Below are positions 44,376 to 50,954 of a DNA stretch of 50,954 bases, one piece after another (position 1 is the first letter of the stretch; each line of letters starts with the position of its first letter). The position numbers and the translations under genes are program-made. The stretch is taken from contig JABLXP010000011.1 of the NCBI GenBank assembly GCA_013178045.1, positions 1-50,954 on the forward strand, read 5' to 3'. This DNA is from Bacillota bacterium. GTDB taxonomy: Bacteria > Bacillota > Ch66. A model generated the notes under the pieces. That model saw only the letters and a list, made by a program, of their open reading frames with translations, did no database searches and was not told the DNA's origin.

Positions 44376-46067
44376 CTATAACTGAGAAGCACTAAGAAAC
44401 TCCACATTAGTCGGCAAGAGATCCAGTTCGGTATTCTTCTCAGCCGGCAACAAGGCCAACTCTAAAACTTCATCCAACCGTTCTACTGGAATAACCTCGA
44501 TTTCCTTGTACCCTTTGAACATCTCCTGCCAGTTTTCTTTCGGTATAATCACCCGTCTTACCCCGGCCTGACGAGCGGCCTCGATTTTCGCGACCACCCC
44601 GCCAATTGGTTTAATGTTTCCCCGCACAGAGACCTCACCCGTCATGGCCAAACGATTGTCTACTGGTTTATTCAGAATAGCAGAACAAATCGCCGTAGCA
44701 ATGGTAACCCCGGCTGATGGTCCATCAATCGGCACTCCCCCGGGAAAGTTGACGTGAATGTCATAATTTCGGGGGTCTACTTCCAGATACCGTCTTAAAA
44801 CGGTAATTACGTTCTCAACCGAACCCTTGGCCATGCTCTTCCGCCGGACAGTTTTCCCTGGTCCGCCCAGTTCTTCTTCCTCGATCATCCCGGTGACAGT
44901 GACACGACCGGTCCCTTTCACAGTTGGAATAGCACTGACTTCAACCTCAACCAGTGTCCCTAAATTTGGCCCGTACACCGCCAGCCCATTGACGAGTCCA
45001 ACCTGCGGCTGTTGAGGAATCTTCTTTTCCGGCCGGGGTGAATACTGGCCGCTGTTGACCACCCACTCCACCTCGTCGACGCAAATGGTTCGACTTCCGC
45101 GGGTGATCGCCAACCCCGCCGCAATCTGGACAATGTTGACTGCCTCCCGGCCATTGGTTGCATATTTCTTGATTACATTGATCGCTTCTTGGCCCAAGCA
45201 AAAGTCAATCTTCTTAGCCGCATTCGCCGCAATCAGGCCGATCTCGTCGGGTAACAGGGCCCGAAAGAATACCTCCAAACAGCGGGATCGAATCGCCGGA
45301 GGAATCTCCTGCGGCATCCGGGTAGTCGCCCCCACCATTCTAAAATCCGCTGGCAAACCATTCTGAAAGATATCATGAATATGGCTCGGAATATTCGTGT
45401 CCTCCGAACTGTAGTAGGCACTTTCCAGAAAAACCTTTCGGTCTTCCAAAACTTTAAGAAGTTTATTCATTTGCACAGGGTGTAACTCACCGATTTCATC
45501 GATGAAAAGCATCCCGCCGTGGGCTTTCGTTACCGCCCCCGGCTTGGGCTGGGGAATCCCCGCCATGCCGAGTGGACCAGCCCCTTGATAGATCGGGTCA
45601 TGCACGGAACCAATCAAAGGATCGGCAATTCCTCTTTCGTCAAATCTGGCGGTTGTCGCGTCAATCTCCACAAATTTGGCCTCTTCACCAAACGGTGAAA
45701 AGGGATTATTCTTGGCTTCCTCCAGAACCAGGCGTGCTGCCGCCGTCTTACCTACGCCCGGGGGTCCATAGATAATCACATGCTGCGGATTAGGGCCACA
45801 GAGAGCCGCCCTCAATGCTTTCAGTCCCTCTTCCTGCCCAATGATTTCCTCAAACTTGCTGGGACGGGTTTTTTCTGAGAGGGGTTCTGTTAAGGAAATC
45901 TGCCGCATCTTCTGGAGTTTATCCATTTCCTTCTGAGACTCACGCTGCACAGCTACCCGGTTACCTTGCTGACTTTTCAAGAGATTCCAAAAATATAGAC
46001 CGATAATAATCCCAAAAAAGATCTGAATAAAAGTCAGAAAACCACCAACACCGCTTAAAAAATCCAT
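44376..46067 (-). CDS. lonB: ATP-dependent protease LonB
   Basis: This membrane-anchored Lon-type protease is sporulation-associated in Bacillus. The 563-residue protein has an N-terminal membrane helix (about 10-30), a charged linker, and an AAA+ domain with [10 protein letters not shown] and L-F-I-D-E-I-G-E-L. A protease domain follows with D-G-P-S-A-G-V-T (Ser) and G-G-V-V-A-K-I-E (Lys). It lacks the long N-terminal domain of LonA. ATG at 46067, about ten bases after GGGGAG; an in-frame reading to 46100 has no better site. It stands between the clpX terminator and lonA, and may have a forespore-type promoter. Confidence 0.95.
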   Translation of the reverse strand: MDFLSGVGGFLTFIQIFFGIIIGLYFWNLLKSQQGNRVAVQRESQKEMDKLQKMRQISLTEPLSEKTRPSKFEEIIGQEEGLKALRAALCGPNPQHVIIYGPPGVGKTAAARLVLEEAKNNPFSPFGEEAKFVEIDATTARFDERGIADPLIGSVHDPIYQGAGPLGMAGIPQPKPGAVTKAHGGMLFIDEIGELHPVQMNKLLKVLEDRKVFLESAYYSSEDTNIPSHIHDIFQNGLPADFRMVGATTRMPQEIPPAIRSRCLEVFFRALLPDEIGLIAANAAKKIDFCLGQEAINVIKKYATNGREAVNIVQIAAGLAITRGSRTICVDEVEWVVNSGQYSPRPEKKIPQQPQVGLVNGLAVYGPNLGTLVEVEVSAIPTVKGTGRVTVTGMIEEEELGGPGKTVRRKSMAKGSVENVITVLRRYLEVDPRNYDIHVNFPGGVPIDGPSAGVTIATAICSAILNKPVDNRLAMTGEVSVRGNIKPIGGVVAKIEAARQAGVRRVIIPKENWQEMFKGYKEIEVIPVERLDEVLELALLPAEKNTELDLLPTNVEFLSASQL

Positions 46068-46117
46068 CTTCTTCACACTCCCCCCACTGTTTGGGTTCAC
46101 TACCTTTTACCTTTGTT

Positions 46118-46145
46118 AGTATTACCAGGCGCGCCATTTTTAATC
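46118..46145 (-). promoter_or_regulatory. possible forespore (sigma-F/sigma-G type) promoter of lonB
   Basis: The minus strand has GGTAATACT (46126-46118), matching the forespore -10 pattern GGnnAnAnT. GATTA (46145-46141) stands 14 bases upstream as an imperfect -35. It lies between the clpX terminator and lonB. Bacillus lonB is transcribed in the forespore, which supports the reading but does not prove it. Confidence 0.4.
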
Positions 46146-46154
46146 GATTGGGGG

Positions 46155-46186
46155 GAGTTAAAAAGCAGGCCGTTTAGCCTGCTTTT
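46155..46186 (-). terminator. clpX intrinsic terminator
   Basis: A perfect ten-base stem, AAAAGCAGGC with GCCTGCTTTT, around a six-base loop is followed by T residues on the minus strand. It starts just after the clpX stop. Confidence 0.85.
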
Positions 46187-46208
46187 GAATATCCTTCTTG
46201 ATATCCAC

Positions 46209-47468
46209 CTAAGCCGATTCTTCTTTCTTTTTCTTCCGCTCGACCGTCACTAAAAGCGGTTCTTCCTTCTTCAAAATAACTTCCTTCGTGATAACACACT
46301 TGGTTACATCGCTACGTGAAGGAATGTTATACATGACATCTAGCATAATGTCTTCAAAAATTGCCCGCAAGCCTCTGGCTCCAGTGTTCCGTTTGATTGC
46401 CTCTTTTGCCACCGCAACCAGAGCATCTTCTTTAAACTCTAGCTGAACTCCATCAAGCTCAAACAGCTTCTGGTATTGTTTGACCAGAGCATTTCTGGGC
46501 TCAGTCAAGATCCGAATCAAAGCCGACTCATCCAGGGCATCCAGGGTAACGATAATCGGCAAACGCCCAACAAACTCGGGAATTAAGCCGTACTTCAGGA
46601 GATCGACCGGGAGGATTTGTTCCAGGATCTCCCCGATTTTCTTTTCACCCTTGGACTGAATTTCTGCCCCAAAACCTAACCCCTTTTGTCCGATCCGGTT
46701 CTGAATAATTTTCTCGATGCCGTCAAAGGCACCACCACAGATGAAAAGAATGTTGGTGGTATCCAACTGAATGAATTCCTGATGGGGGTGCTTTCGTCCA
46801 CCCTGGGGCGGCACACTGGCTACTGTTCCCTCCAGAATTTTCAGCAACGCCTGCTGCACACCCTCGCCGGAAACGTCGCGCGTTATTGAAGGATTCTCCG
46901 ACTTACGGGCTATTTTATCGATCTCATCAATATACACAATCCCTTTTTCTGCTTTTTCCACGTCATAGTCGGCGGCCTGGATTAACTTGAGCAAGATATT
47001 CTCTACATCTTCCCCAACATAACCCGCTTCCGTTAAAGACGTAGCGTCAGCGATGGCAAATGGTACATTGAGAATTTTCGCTAGAGTCTGGGCAAGGAGA
47101 GTCTTTCCGCTACCAGTTGGGCCAAGCATCACAATGTTGCTTTTTTGCAGCTCAACGTCGTCAATTTTCATCCCCAGGTTGATACGCTTATAGTGGTTAT
47201 AAACCGCGACTGCCAGCGACTTCTTAGCTTTTTCCTGGCCAATTACGTACTGGTCGAGGATCTCTTTAATCTCACGCGGTTTGGGAATATCACCGAGTTC
47301 AAAACTTACCTCTTCGTTTAATTCTTCTTCGATGATCTCGTTGCATAGCTCGATGCATTCATCACAAATATACACACCTAGCCCGGCAACGAGTTTTTTG
47401 ACCTGATCCTGGAGCTTTCCACAGAACGAACACTTGAGCTGGCTTTTTTCGTCACCAAATTTATACAT
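46209..47468 (-). CDS. clpX: ATP-dependent Clp protease ATP-binding subunit ClpX
   Basis: ClpX is the hexameric AAA+ unfoldase that feeds substrates into ClpP. The 419-residue protein has the N-terminal zinc-binding domain (C-S-F-C ... C-D-E-C, about residues 14-38), Walker A G-P-T-G-S-G-K-T and Walker B I-D-E-I-D-K-I. The pore loop region and the ClpP-docking loop (G-L-G-F-G) follow. The tail is Lys/Glu-rich. ATG at 47468. It lies 17 bases after clpP, and a strong terminator follows. Confidence 0.98.
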   Translation of the reverse strand: MYKFGDEKSQLKCSFCGKLQDQVKKLVAGLGVYICDECIELCNEIIEEELNEEVSFELGDIPKPREIKEILDQYVIGQEKAKKSLAVAVYNHYKRINLGMKIDDVELQKSNIVMLGPTGSGKTLLAQTLAKILNVPFAIADATSLTEAGYVGEDVENILLKLIQAADYDVEKAEKGIVYIDEIDKIARKSENPSITRDVSGEGVQQALLKILEGTVASVPPQGGRKHPHQEFIQLDTTNILFICGGAFDGIEKIIQNRIGQKGLGFGAEIQSKGEKKIGEILEQILPVDLLKYGLIPEFVGRLPIIVTLDALDESALIRILTEPRNALVKQYQKLFELDGVQLEFKEDALVAVAKEAIKRNTGARGLRAIFEDIMLDVMYNIPSRSDVTKCVITKEVILKKEEPLLVTVERKKKKEESA

Positions 47469-47485
47469 GTTATCACCTCTCTGCC

Positions 47486-48088
47486 CTAAACTTTACTTTT
47501 AGAAACCCTCGAGACCATCACCTCGTCAATAATTCCATATTTTTTCGCTTCTTCTGCCGACATGAAGAAATCTCTCTCAGTATCCTTTTCGATCCTCTCT
47601 AAGGGTTGCCCTGTTCTTTCTGCCAAGATCCGATTTAATCGTTCTTTAATTCTCACGATCCGTCTGGCATGAATCTCAATATCAGTTGCCTGGCCCTGGG
47701 TACCACCAAGTGGTTGGTGGATCATTACTTCAGCATTGGCCAAAGCCAACCGCTTACCTTTCGTTCCAGCCGCGAGCAAAAATGCTCCCATACTCGCCGC
47801 TAAGCCAACACAAATCGTGGCTACATCGCAACGAACATACTGCATGGTGTCATAAATCGCCATCCCGGCGGTGATGGAGCCGCCCGGACTGTTAATGTAG
47901 AGCTGGATATCTTTGTCCGGATCTTCCGCTTCTAAAAACAACATCTGCGCGATTACCAAATTAGCTACATGGTCATCAATTGGACTGCCCAAAAAGATGA
48001 TCCGGTCCTTTAAAAGCCTGGAATAGATATCGTACGCTCTTTCTCCCCGGTTAGTCTGTTCAACAACCATTGGAATTAAATATGACAT
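47486..48088 (-). CDS. clpP: ATP-dependent Clp protease proteolytic subunit ClpP
   Basis: ClpP forms the double-ring serine peptidase chamber used by ClpX and related unfoldases. The 200-residue protein starts [12 protein letters not shown] and shows catalytic Ser in [10 protein letters not shown] (Ser99), His in M-I-H-Q-P-L-G-G (His124) and the aspartate region R-D-F-F-M-S. Length is normal. ATG start at 48088. Between tig and clpP is a 104-base gap that may hold a separate promoter. clpX follows by 17 bases. Confidence 0.98.
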   Translation of the reverse strand: MSYLIPMVVEQTNRGERAYDIYSRLLKDRIIFLGSPIDDHVANLVIAQMLFLEAEDPDKDIQLYINSPGGSITAGMAIYDTMQYVRCDVATICVGLAASMGAFLLAAGTKGKRLALANAEVMIHQPLGGTQGQATDIEIHARRIVRIKERLNRILAERTGQPLERIEKDTERDFFMSAEEAKKYGIIDEVMVSRVSKSKV

Positions 48089-48141
48089 GTTTGAAACACC
48101 TGCCTTTGCACCTGAAAAGTGACTTCAAGTTTGAATTTATT

Positions 48142-48170
48142 ACTATAAATCTATCGTTGTCCGAAGTTAA
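48142..48170 (-). promoter_or_regulatory. possible sigma-A promoter of clpPX
   Basis: TTAACT (48170-48165) and TATAGT (48147-48142) have a 17-base spacer in the tig-clpP gap. No CtsR operator is visible. Confidence 0.4.
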
Positions 48171-48192
48171 ATATACTTCTTAATCTATTTTT

Positions 48193-49551
48193 CTATTCGG
48201 TAGCCCCCGCCTCGATCTCCTTTTCTTCTTCGGTTGCTTTGGTCAAACCTTCAATTGTTACCGGTTTAACAACGGACTTGCTTTGCTCTACTAAAAACTT
48301 AACGACTTTGTCCAATTTGATCCTATAATCAAGTGAATCCCGGATCCCCAGCATGGTTTTGCGCATTTCCACCGGGTCACGTTGATACTGTTCGGCCATC
48401 TGAACTACCTCTCGTTCGAAGTCTTCATCAGATACTTCGATCTGCTCAACTTTCGCAATCTGTTCAAGCACCAGATTTGTTTTAACCGCCTGTTCGGCCT
48501 GTGCCCAGAACTGCTGCTTCAACTGTTCTCTGGTCAAATCGGAAAACTGCAGGTACTGTTCCAGCGAGATCCCTTGAAAACGCAGGCGCTGGCCAAACTC
48601 ATCGACCATGCTCTCTGCTTTCTGGTCAATCATCACCGTTGGAATGTCCACCTGAGCTGCTTCAACCACCTTGCGAACCACTTCTTCCTCATACGCCCGC
48701 TTGGCCCTGGCTTCTGCCCCCTGCTGCAAGGATTTAGCCACATCGGCCTTGAGTTCTTCCAGGGTGGAAAACTCGCTGACATCCTTGGCAAACTCATCGT
48801 CAATTGGACTCAGTTCCTTGCGCTTAATTCCTTTGACCGTCACCTGGAATACCGCATCCTGGCCGGCCAGATCCTGAACGTAATAATCCGTGGGAAAAGT
48901 CGCCTTGACCTCTCTTTCTTCCCCGATGGCTGCCCCGATTAGCTGTTCCTCAAACCCAGGAATAAATGTCCCCGAACCAATTTCCAGATTATATTCATTA
49001 GCCTTTCCGCCCGCAAAAGGTTCACCATTGATTGTCCCGACAAAATCAATTGTCACCTGATCGCCCTTTTCAACCGTCCCTTCTTCTAAAGCGACCAGCT
49101 TGGCATGCCGCTGTTGCAGTCTCTCGAGGTAATTTTGCACATCCTCATCAGTAACCGCAATGTCTAGTTTCTCGGCTTCGATCTCCTTATACTGCCCCAA
49201 TTCAACTTCCGGCTTAACAGTCACTGTCGCCTTAAAAATAAAAGGCCGGCCTGATTCAAGCTGGACAATGCTGATGTCGGGCTGGTCAACCGGGTCGATC
49301 GCCGCTTCTTTAACCGCCTGGGAATAGGCTTCCGGGATAATAAGTTCTATCGCATCCTCATACAGGACTTCTTTGCCAAGTCTAGCCTCCAGAATCGGTC
49401 GCGGCACCTTACCTTTGCGAAAACCCGGAATATTGACTTTCTTCACTACTTTTCGGTAAGCTTGCTCCAGTGCCTGCTCTAATTTCGCTTCATCTACTTC
49501 AACTTCTAAGGCCACCTGATTCTTCTGTATTCTTTCCACGGTTGTTTTCAT
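48193..49551 (-). CDS. tig: trigger factor
   Basis: Trigger factor is the ribosome-bound chaperone that meets nascent chains at the exit tunnel. The 452-residue protein has the L23-docking motif G-F-R-K-G-K-V-P (about residues 43-50) in its N-terminal domain, and an FKBP-like prolyl isomerase domain (G-D-Q-V-T-I-D-F-V-G, G-F-E-E-Q-L-I-G). A long helical C-terminal chaperone domain with an acidic tail follows. ATG at 49551 with GGGGGAG about seven bases upstream. It heads the tig-clpP-clpX order typical of bacteria. Confidence 0.98.
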   Translation of the reverse strand: MKTTVERIQKNQVALEVEVDEAKLEQALEQAYRKVVKKVNIPGFRKGKVPRPILEARLGKEVLYEDAIELIIPEAYSQAVKEAAIDPVDQPDISIVQLESGRPFIFKATVTVKPEVELGQYKEIEAEKLDIAVTDEDVQNYLERLQQRHAKLVALEEGTVEKGDQVTIDFVGTINGEPFAGGKANEYNLEIGSGTFIPGFEEQLIGAAIGEEREVKATFPTDYYVQDLAGQDAVFQVTVKGIKRKELSPIDDEFAKDVSEFSTLEELKADVAKSLQQGAEARAKRAYEEEVVRKVVEAAQVDIPTVMIDQKAESMVDEFGQRLRFQGISLEQYLQFSDLTREQLKQQFWAQAEQAVKTNLVLEQIAKVEQIEVSDEDFEREVVQMAEQYQRDPVEMRKTMLGIRDSLDYRIKLDKVVKFLVEQSKSVVKPVTIEGLTKATEEEKEIEAGATE

Positions 49552-49630
49552 TTATGCTCCCCCTTGTTCTTGGTTTATTTTATGACAGAAGTAAATGAAT
49601 CGTACCACCATAGTTTTTCCAGCCAGTTTC

Positions 49631-49658
49631 GAAAAAATAACTGTTTTTTACAGTTATT
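49631..49658 (-). terminator. intrinsic terminator upstream of tig
   Basis: On the minus strand AATAACTGT (49658-49650) pairs with ACAGTTATT (49644-49636) around five A residues and runs into a T tract. It may be a back-up terminator of the tRNA unit, or an attenuator ahead of tig. Confidence 0.85.
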
Positions 49659-49704
49659 CTACAATCATTCATTATTTCCTTCTGCTAACTAAAAAGAATA
49701 AAGG

Positions 49705-49729
49705 AAAAGCCGCCCCCCTCTGGGCAGCC
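49705..49729 (-). terminator. terminator after tRNA-Gly
   Basis: On the minus strand GCTGCCC (49728-49722) pairs with GGGCGGC (49715-49709), one pair being U-G, followed by TTTTCCTTT. The wobble pair makes it stable only as minus-strand RNA. Confidence 0.65.
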
Positions 49730-49743
49730 ACTATGTCTAAAAG

Positions 49744-49818
49744 TGGAGCGGAAAACGGGATTCGAACCCGCGACCCTCGCCTTGGCAAGGCGATGCTCTA
49801 CCACTGAGCTACTTCCGC
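49744..49818 (-). tRNA. tRNA-Gly (GCC)
   Basis: This is a 75-base cloverleaf. The acceptor GCGGAAG pairs with TTTCCGC, the D arm is GCTC...GAGC, the anticodon stem-loop CGCCTTGCCAAGGCG carries GCC, and the T arm contains GGTTCGAAT. CCA is encoded. It is co-transcribed with tRNA-Leu, about 46 bases upstream. Confidence 0.97.
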
Positions 49819-49864
49819 AAGATAATGGTTGTTATTTATCATCATAGTAGACTAAATTTCGAGC

Positions 49865-49947
49865 TGGTGCGGGAGAAGGGACTTGAACCCCCACGGTTTC
49901 CCGCCAGATCCTAAGTCTGGTGCGTCTGCCAATTCCGCCACTCCCGC
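49865..49947 (-). tRNA. tRNA-Leu (TAG)
   Basis: This is an 83-base class II tRNA with a long variable arm (GGCGGGAAACCGT region), acceptor GCGGGAG/CTCCCGC, and an anticodon loop ACTTAGGAT carrying TAG. CCA is encoded. It lies behind a promoter at 50019-50047. Confidence 0.97.
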
Positions 49948-50018
49948 CAGTTTAGACCCAATGCGAGTTATGACGAGTAATCTCGTTCCCAGGTACCTAC
50001 TCATCTGCCGCAAGGATT

Positions 50019-50047
50019 ATACTAACAAAATTATCAATCGGTGTCAA
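50019..50047 (-). promoter_or_regulatory. sigma-A promoter of tRNA-Leu/tRNA-Gly
   Basis: TTGACA (50047-50042) and TAGTAT (50024-50019) have a 17-base spacer. An overlapping TATAAT three bases further on gives 20 bases and is less likely as the -10. Confidence 0.75.
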
Positions 50048-50104
50048 GACTAAGCAAACAGGAAAATTAACCATATAATCCTGGGGTTTTATCATTTCCT
50101 GGAA

Positions 50105-50140
50105 ACAAAAAAGGTGTGCCGGAATAAGCTCCTTCACACC
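50105..50140 (-). terminator. terminator after tRNA-Gln
   Basis: On the minus strand GGTGTG (50140-50135) pairs with CACACC (50118-50113), with an inner GGA/TCC stem, then TTTTTTG. It separates tRNA-Gln from the Leu/Gly unit. Confidence 0.8.
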
Positions 50141-50153
50141 AGATTTACTAAAT

Positions 50154-50229
50154 TGGCTGGGGCGGCAGGACTCGAACCTACGAATGCGGGAGTCAAAGTC
50201 CCGTGCCTTACCGACTTGGCTACGCCCCA
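50154..50229 (-). tRNA. tRNA-Gln (TTG)
   Basis: This is a 76-base cloverleaf whose acceptor begins with T (TGGGGCG/CGCCCCA), usual for bacterial tRNA-Gln. The anticodon stem-loop GGGACTTTGACTCCC carries TTG, and the T arm contains GGTTCGAGT. CCA is encoded. Confidence 0.97.
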
Positions 50230-50265
50230 ATAAGCTTTAACTTAACCAGAGCAATGACAAGAGAT

Positions 50266-50294
50266 ATTATACAAAAATCTTCACGTTCTGTCAA
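50266..50294 (-). promoter_or_regulatory. consensus sigma-A promoter of tRNA-Gln
   Basis: TTGACA (50294-50289) and TATAAT (50271-50266) have a 17-base spacer, a full consensus match about 37 bases before the tRNA. Confidence 0.9.
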
Positions 50295-50404
50295 GGTCCC
50301 TTCAATCTCTGGAAACACTTATAAGAAGCCTAAATCCTTTGGACTCACCCATGATAAGTCCTACGGATCTTGTTCAGTATCTTTCAAGCCTTGATAATTA
50401 AGGC

Positions 50405-50481
<77 letters not shown>

Positions 50482-50537
50482 CGATCATGAATAAGGTAAG
50501 GCACCTCCACCTTATGGTGTTCCTTATTACGGTGAAT

Positions 50538-50566
50538 ATTATACTGAAAAATCAGGGACTTGGCAA
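50538..50566 (-). promoter_or_regulatory. sigma-A promoter of tRNA-Arg
   Basis: TTGCCA (50566-50561) and TATAAT (50543-50538) have a 17-base spacer, about 57 bases before tRNA-Arg. Confidence 0.82.
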
Positions 50567-50638
50567 GGTTGTTGTAAGTAAAGACGGTGTCAACTTGTTG
50601 TAGGATTTTTTAATTAAAAAATTCCCCTCTTTGGATTA

Positions 50639-50657
50639 GCGGGGGCGCCGCCCCCGC
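50639..50657. repeat. GC-rich palindrome
   Basis: GCGGGGGCG and CGCCCCCGC are separated by one base. The flanking 50 bases are also very GC-rich, unlike the AT-rich intergenic DNA nearby. It lies in the gene-free stretch 50482-50784, which otherwise holds the tRNA-Arg promoter and the inverted repeat at 50728-50781. Confidence 0.7.
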
Positions 50658-50727
50658 ACCCCCGCCCTCGCCGGGAGGCAGACGGTCAGGCTTTGCCCGC
50701 CCGTTTAGCAATAGGGTGTTTTTTCTG

Positions 50728-50781
50728 GGCTGTCAAGGGCAAGGTCGCTTCGCTCCCCGTCTCTGACGGCCCTTGACAGCC
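50728..50781. repeat. perfect 13-base inverted repeat
   Basis: GGCTGTCAAGGGC (50728-50740) and its exact complement (50769-50781) enclose 28 bases, with a nested CCGTC-TCT-GACGG hairpin at 50757-50769. It begins right after the stop of the partial gene at the window edge. There is no convincing T tract, so it is not an obvious terminator. A mobile-element border or a dispersed repeat fits better. Confidence 0.7.
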
Positions 50782-50784
50782 ATT

Positions 50785-50954
50785 TTATTGCGTAATCAAG
50801 CCCTCATGCTGGATGGAACGCAATATTCTAAACAATGGGGTTACCTTTCCTATGTTTTTTGCCGTAACGTTTCTCAATGTTTCCATACCGACTCCATAGA
50901 ATGCTTTCTGTGCACGTTCCATCGCTTTTTTGACCAGGCCACTTACTTCTTTTT
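50785..50954 (-). CDS. C-terminal fragment of an unidentified protein
   Basis: An open minus-strand frame enters from the right edge and ends at TAA (50787-50785), giving 55 residues. It is rich in Lys, Arg and hydrophobic residues, with segments K-A-M-E-R-A-Q-K-A-F-Y-G-V-G-M and R-I-L-R-S-I-Q-H-E-G. The other two minus frames have stops. I do not recognise the family. The adjoining inverted repeats and GC-rich DNA make a mobile-element protein (for example the end of a transposase) plausible, but this is inference. Confidence 0.5.
   Translation of the reverse strand, partial: KEVSGLVKKAMERAQKAFYGVGMETLRNVTAKNIGKVTPLFRILRSIQHEGLITQ

Overview
This window is a stretch of bacterial chromosome made almost entirely of core genes. 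The gene set and order (obg beside a Spo0B-like protein, rplU-prp-rpmA, mreBCD-pbp2-minCDE-spoIVFA/spoIVFB, rex, T-box-controlled leuS and valS, two Lon proteases beside clpX/clpP/tig) point to an endospore-forming Firmicute of class Clostridia, probably of the Desulfotomaculum/Pelotomaculum (Peptococcaceae) type. The genus cannot be fixed by reading alone. Strong Shine-Dalgarno sites combined with many TTG and GTG starts, and sigma-A promoters close to consensus, agree with this.

Layout. All genes lie on the minus strand except rpsT at the left edge and one EamA-type transporter near 40.2 kb, so the window is probably a single replication arm. From right to left (the direction of transcription): a fragment of an unidentified gene next to GC-rich inverted repeats (50.6-50.95 kb); tRNA-Arg, tRNA-Gln and tRNA-Leu/tRNA-Gly in three units; a protein quality-control block (tig, clpP, clpX, lonB, lonA, engB); the EamA transporter and a small membrane protein; valS with its T-box, then folC; the DUF47-PiT phosphate uptake pair behind a possible Pho box; rex; DUF4321-maf-radC; the cell shape and division block mreB-mreC-mreD-pbp2 and minC-minD-minE, followed by SpoIVFA/SpoIVFB homologues; a radical SAM/DUF2344 pair with RNase G; rplU-prp-rpmA behind a probable L21 leader; Spo0B-like-obg-proB-proA-nadD-RRM protein-yqeK-rsfS; leuS with its T-box; comEA, an orphan Cache-domain histidine kinase and comEC; holA; and the convergent rpsT.

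How the genes work together. Four themes recur: translation (L21, L27 and its processing protease Prp, S20, LeuRS, ValRS, Obg, EngB, RsfS, RNase G, tRNAs), envelope growth and division placement (Mre, PBP2, Min), sporulation signalling and proteolysis (Spo0B-like, SpoIVFA/B, LonB, an orphan sensor kinase), and DNA uptake (ComEA, ComEC).

I found no CRISPR array, phage, defence island or secondary-metabolite cluster. The least explained items are the right edge (probable mobile-element debris), the radical SAM/DUF2344 pair, the kinase inside the com locus, a predicted forespore promoter for lonB, and a predicted Pho box. None is proven to be a new system.
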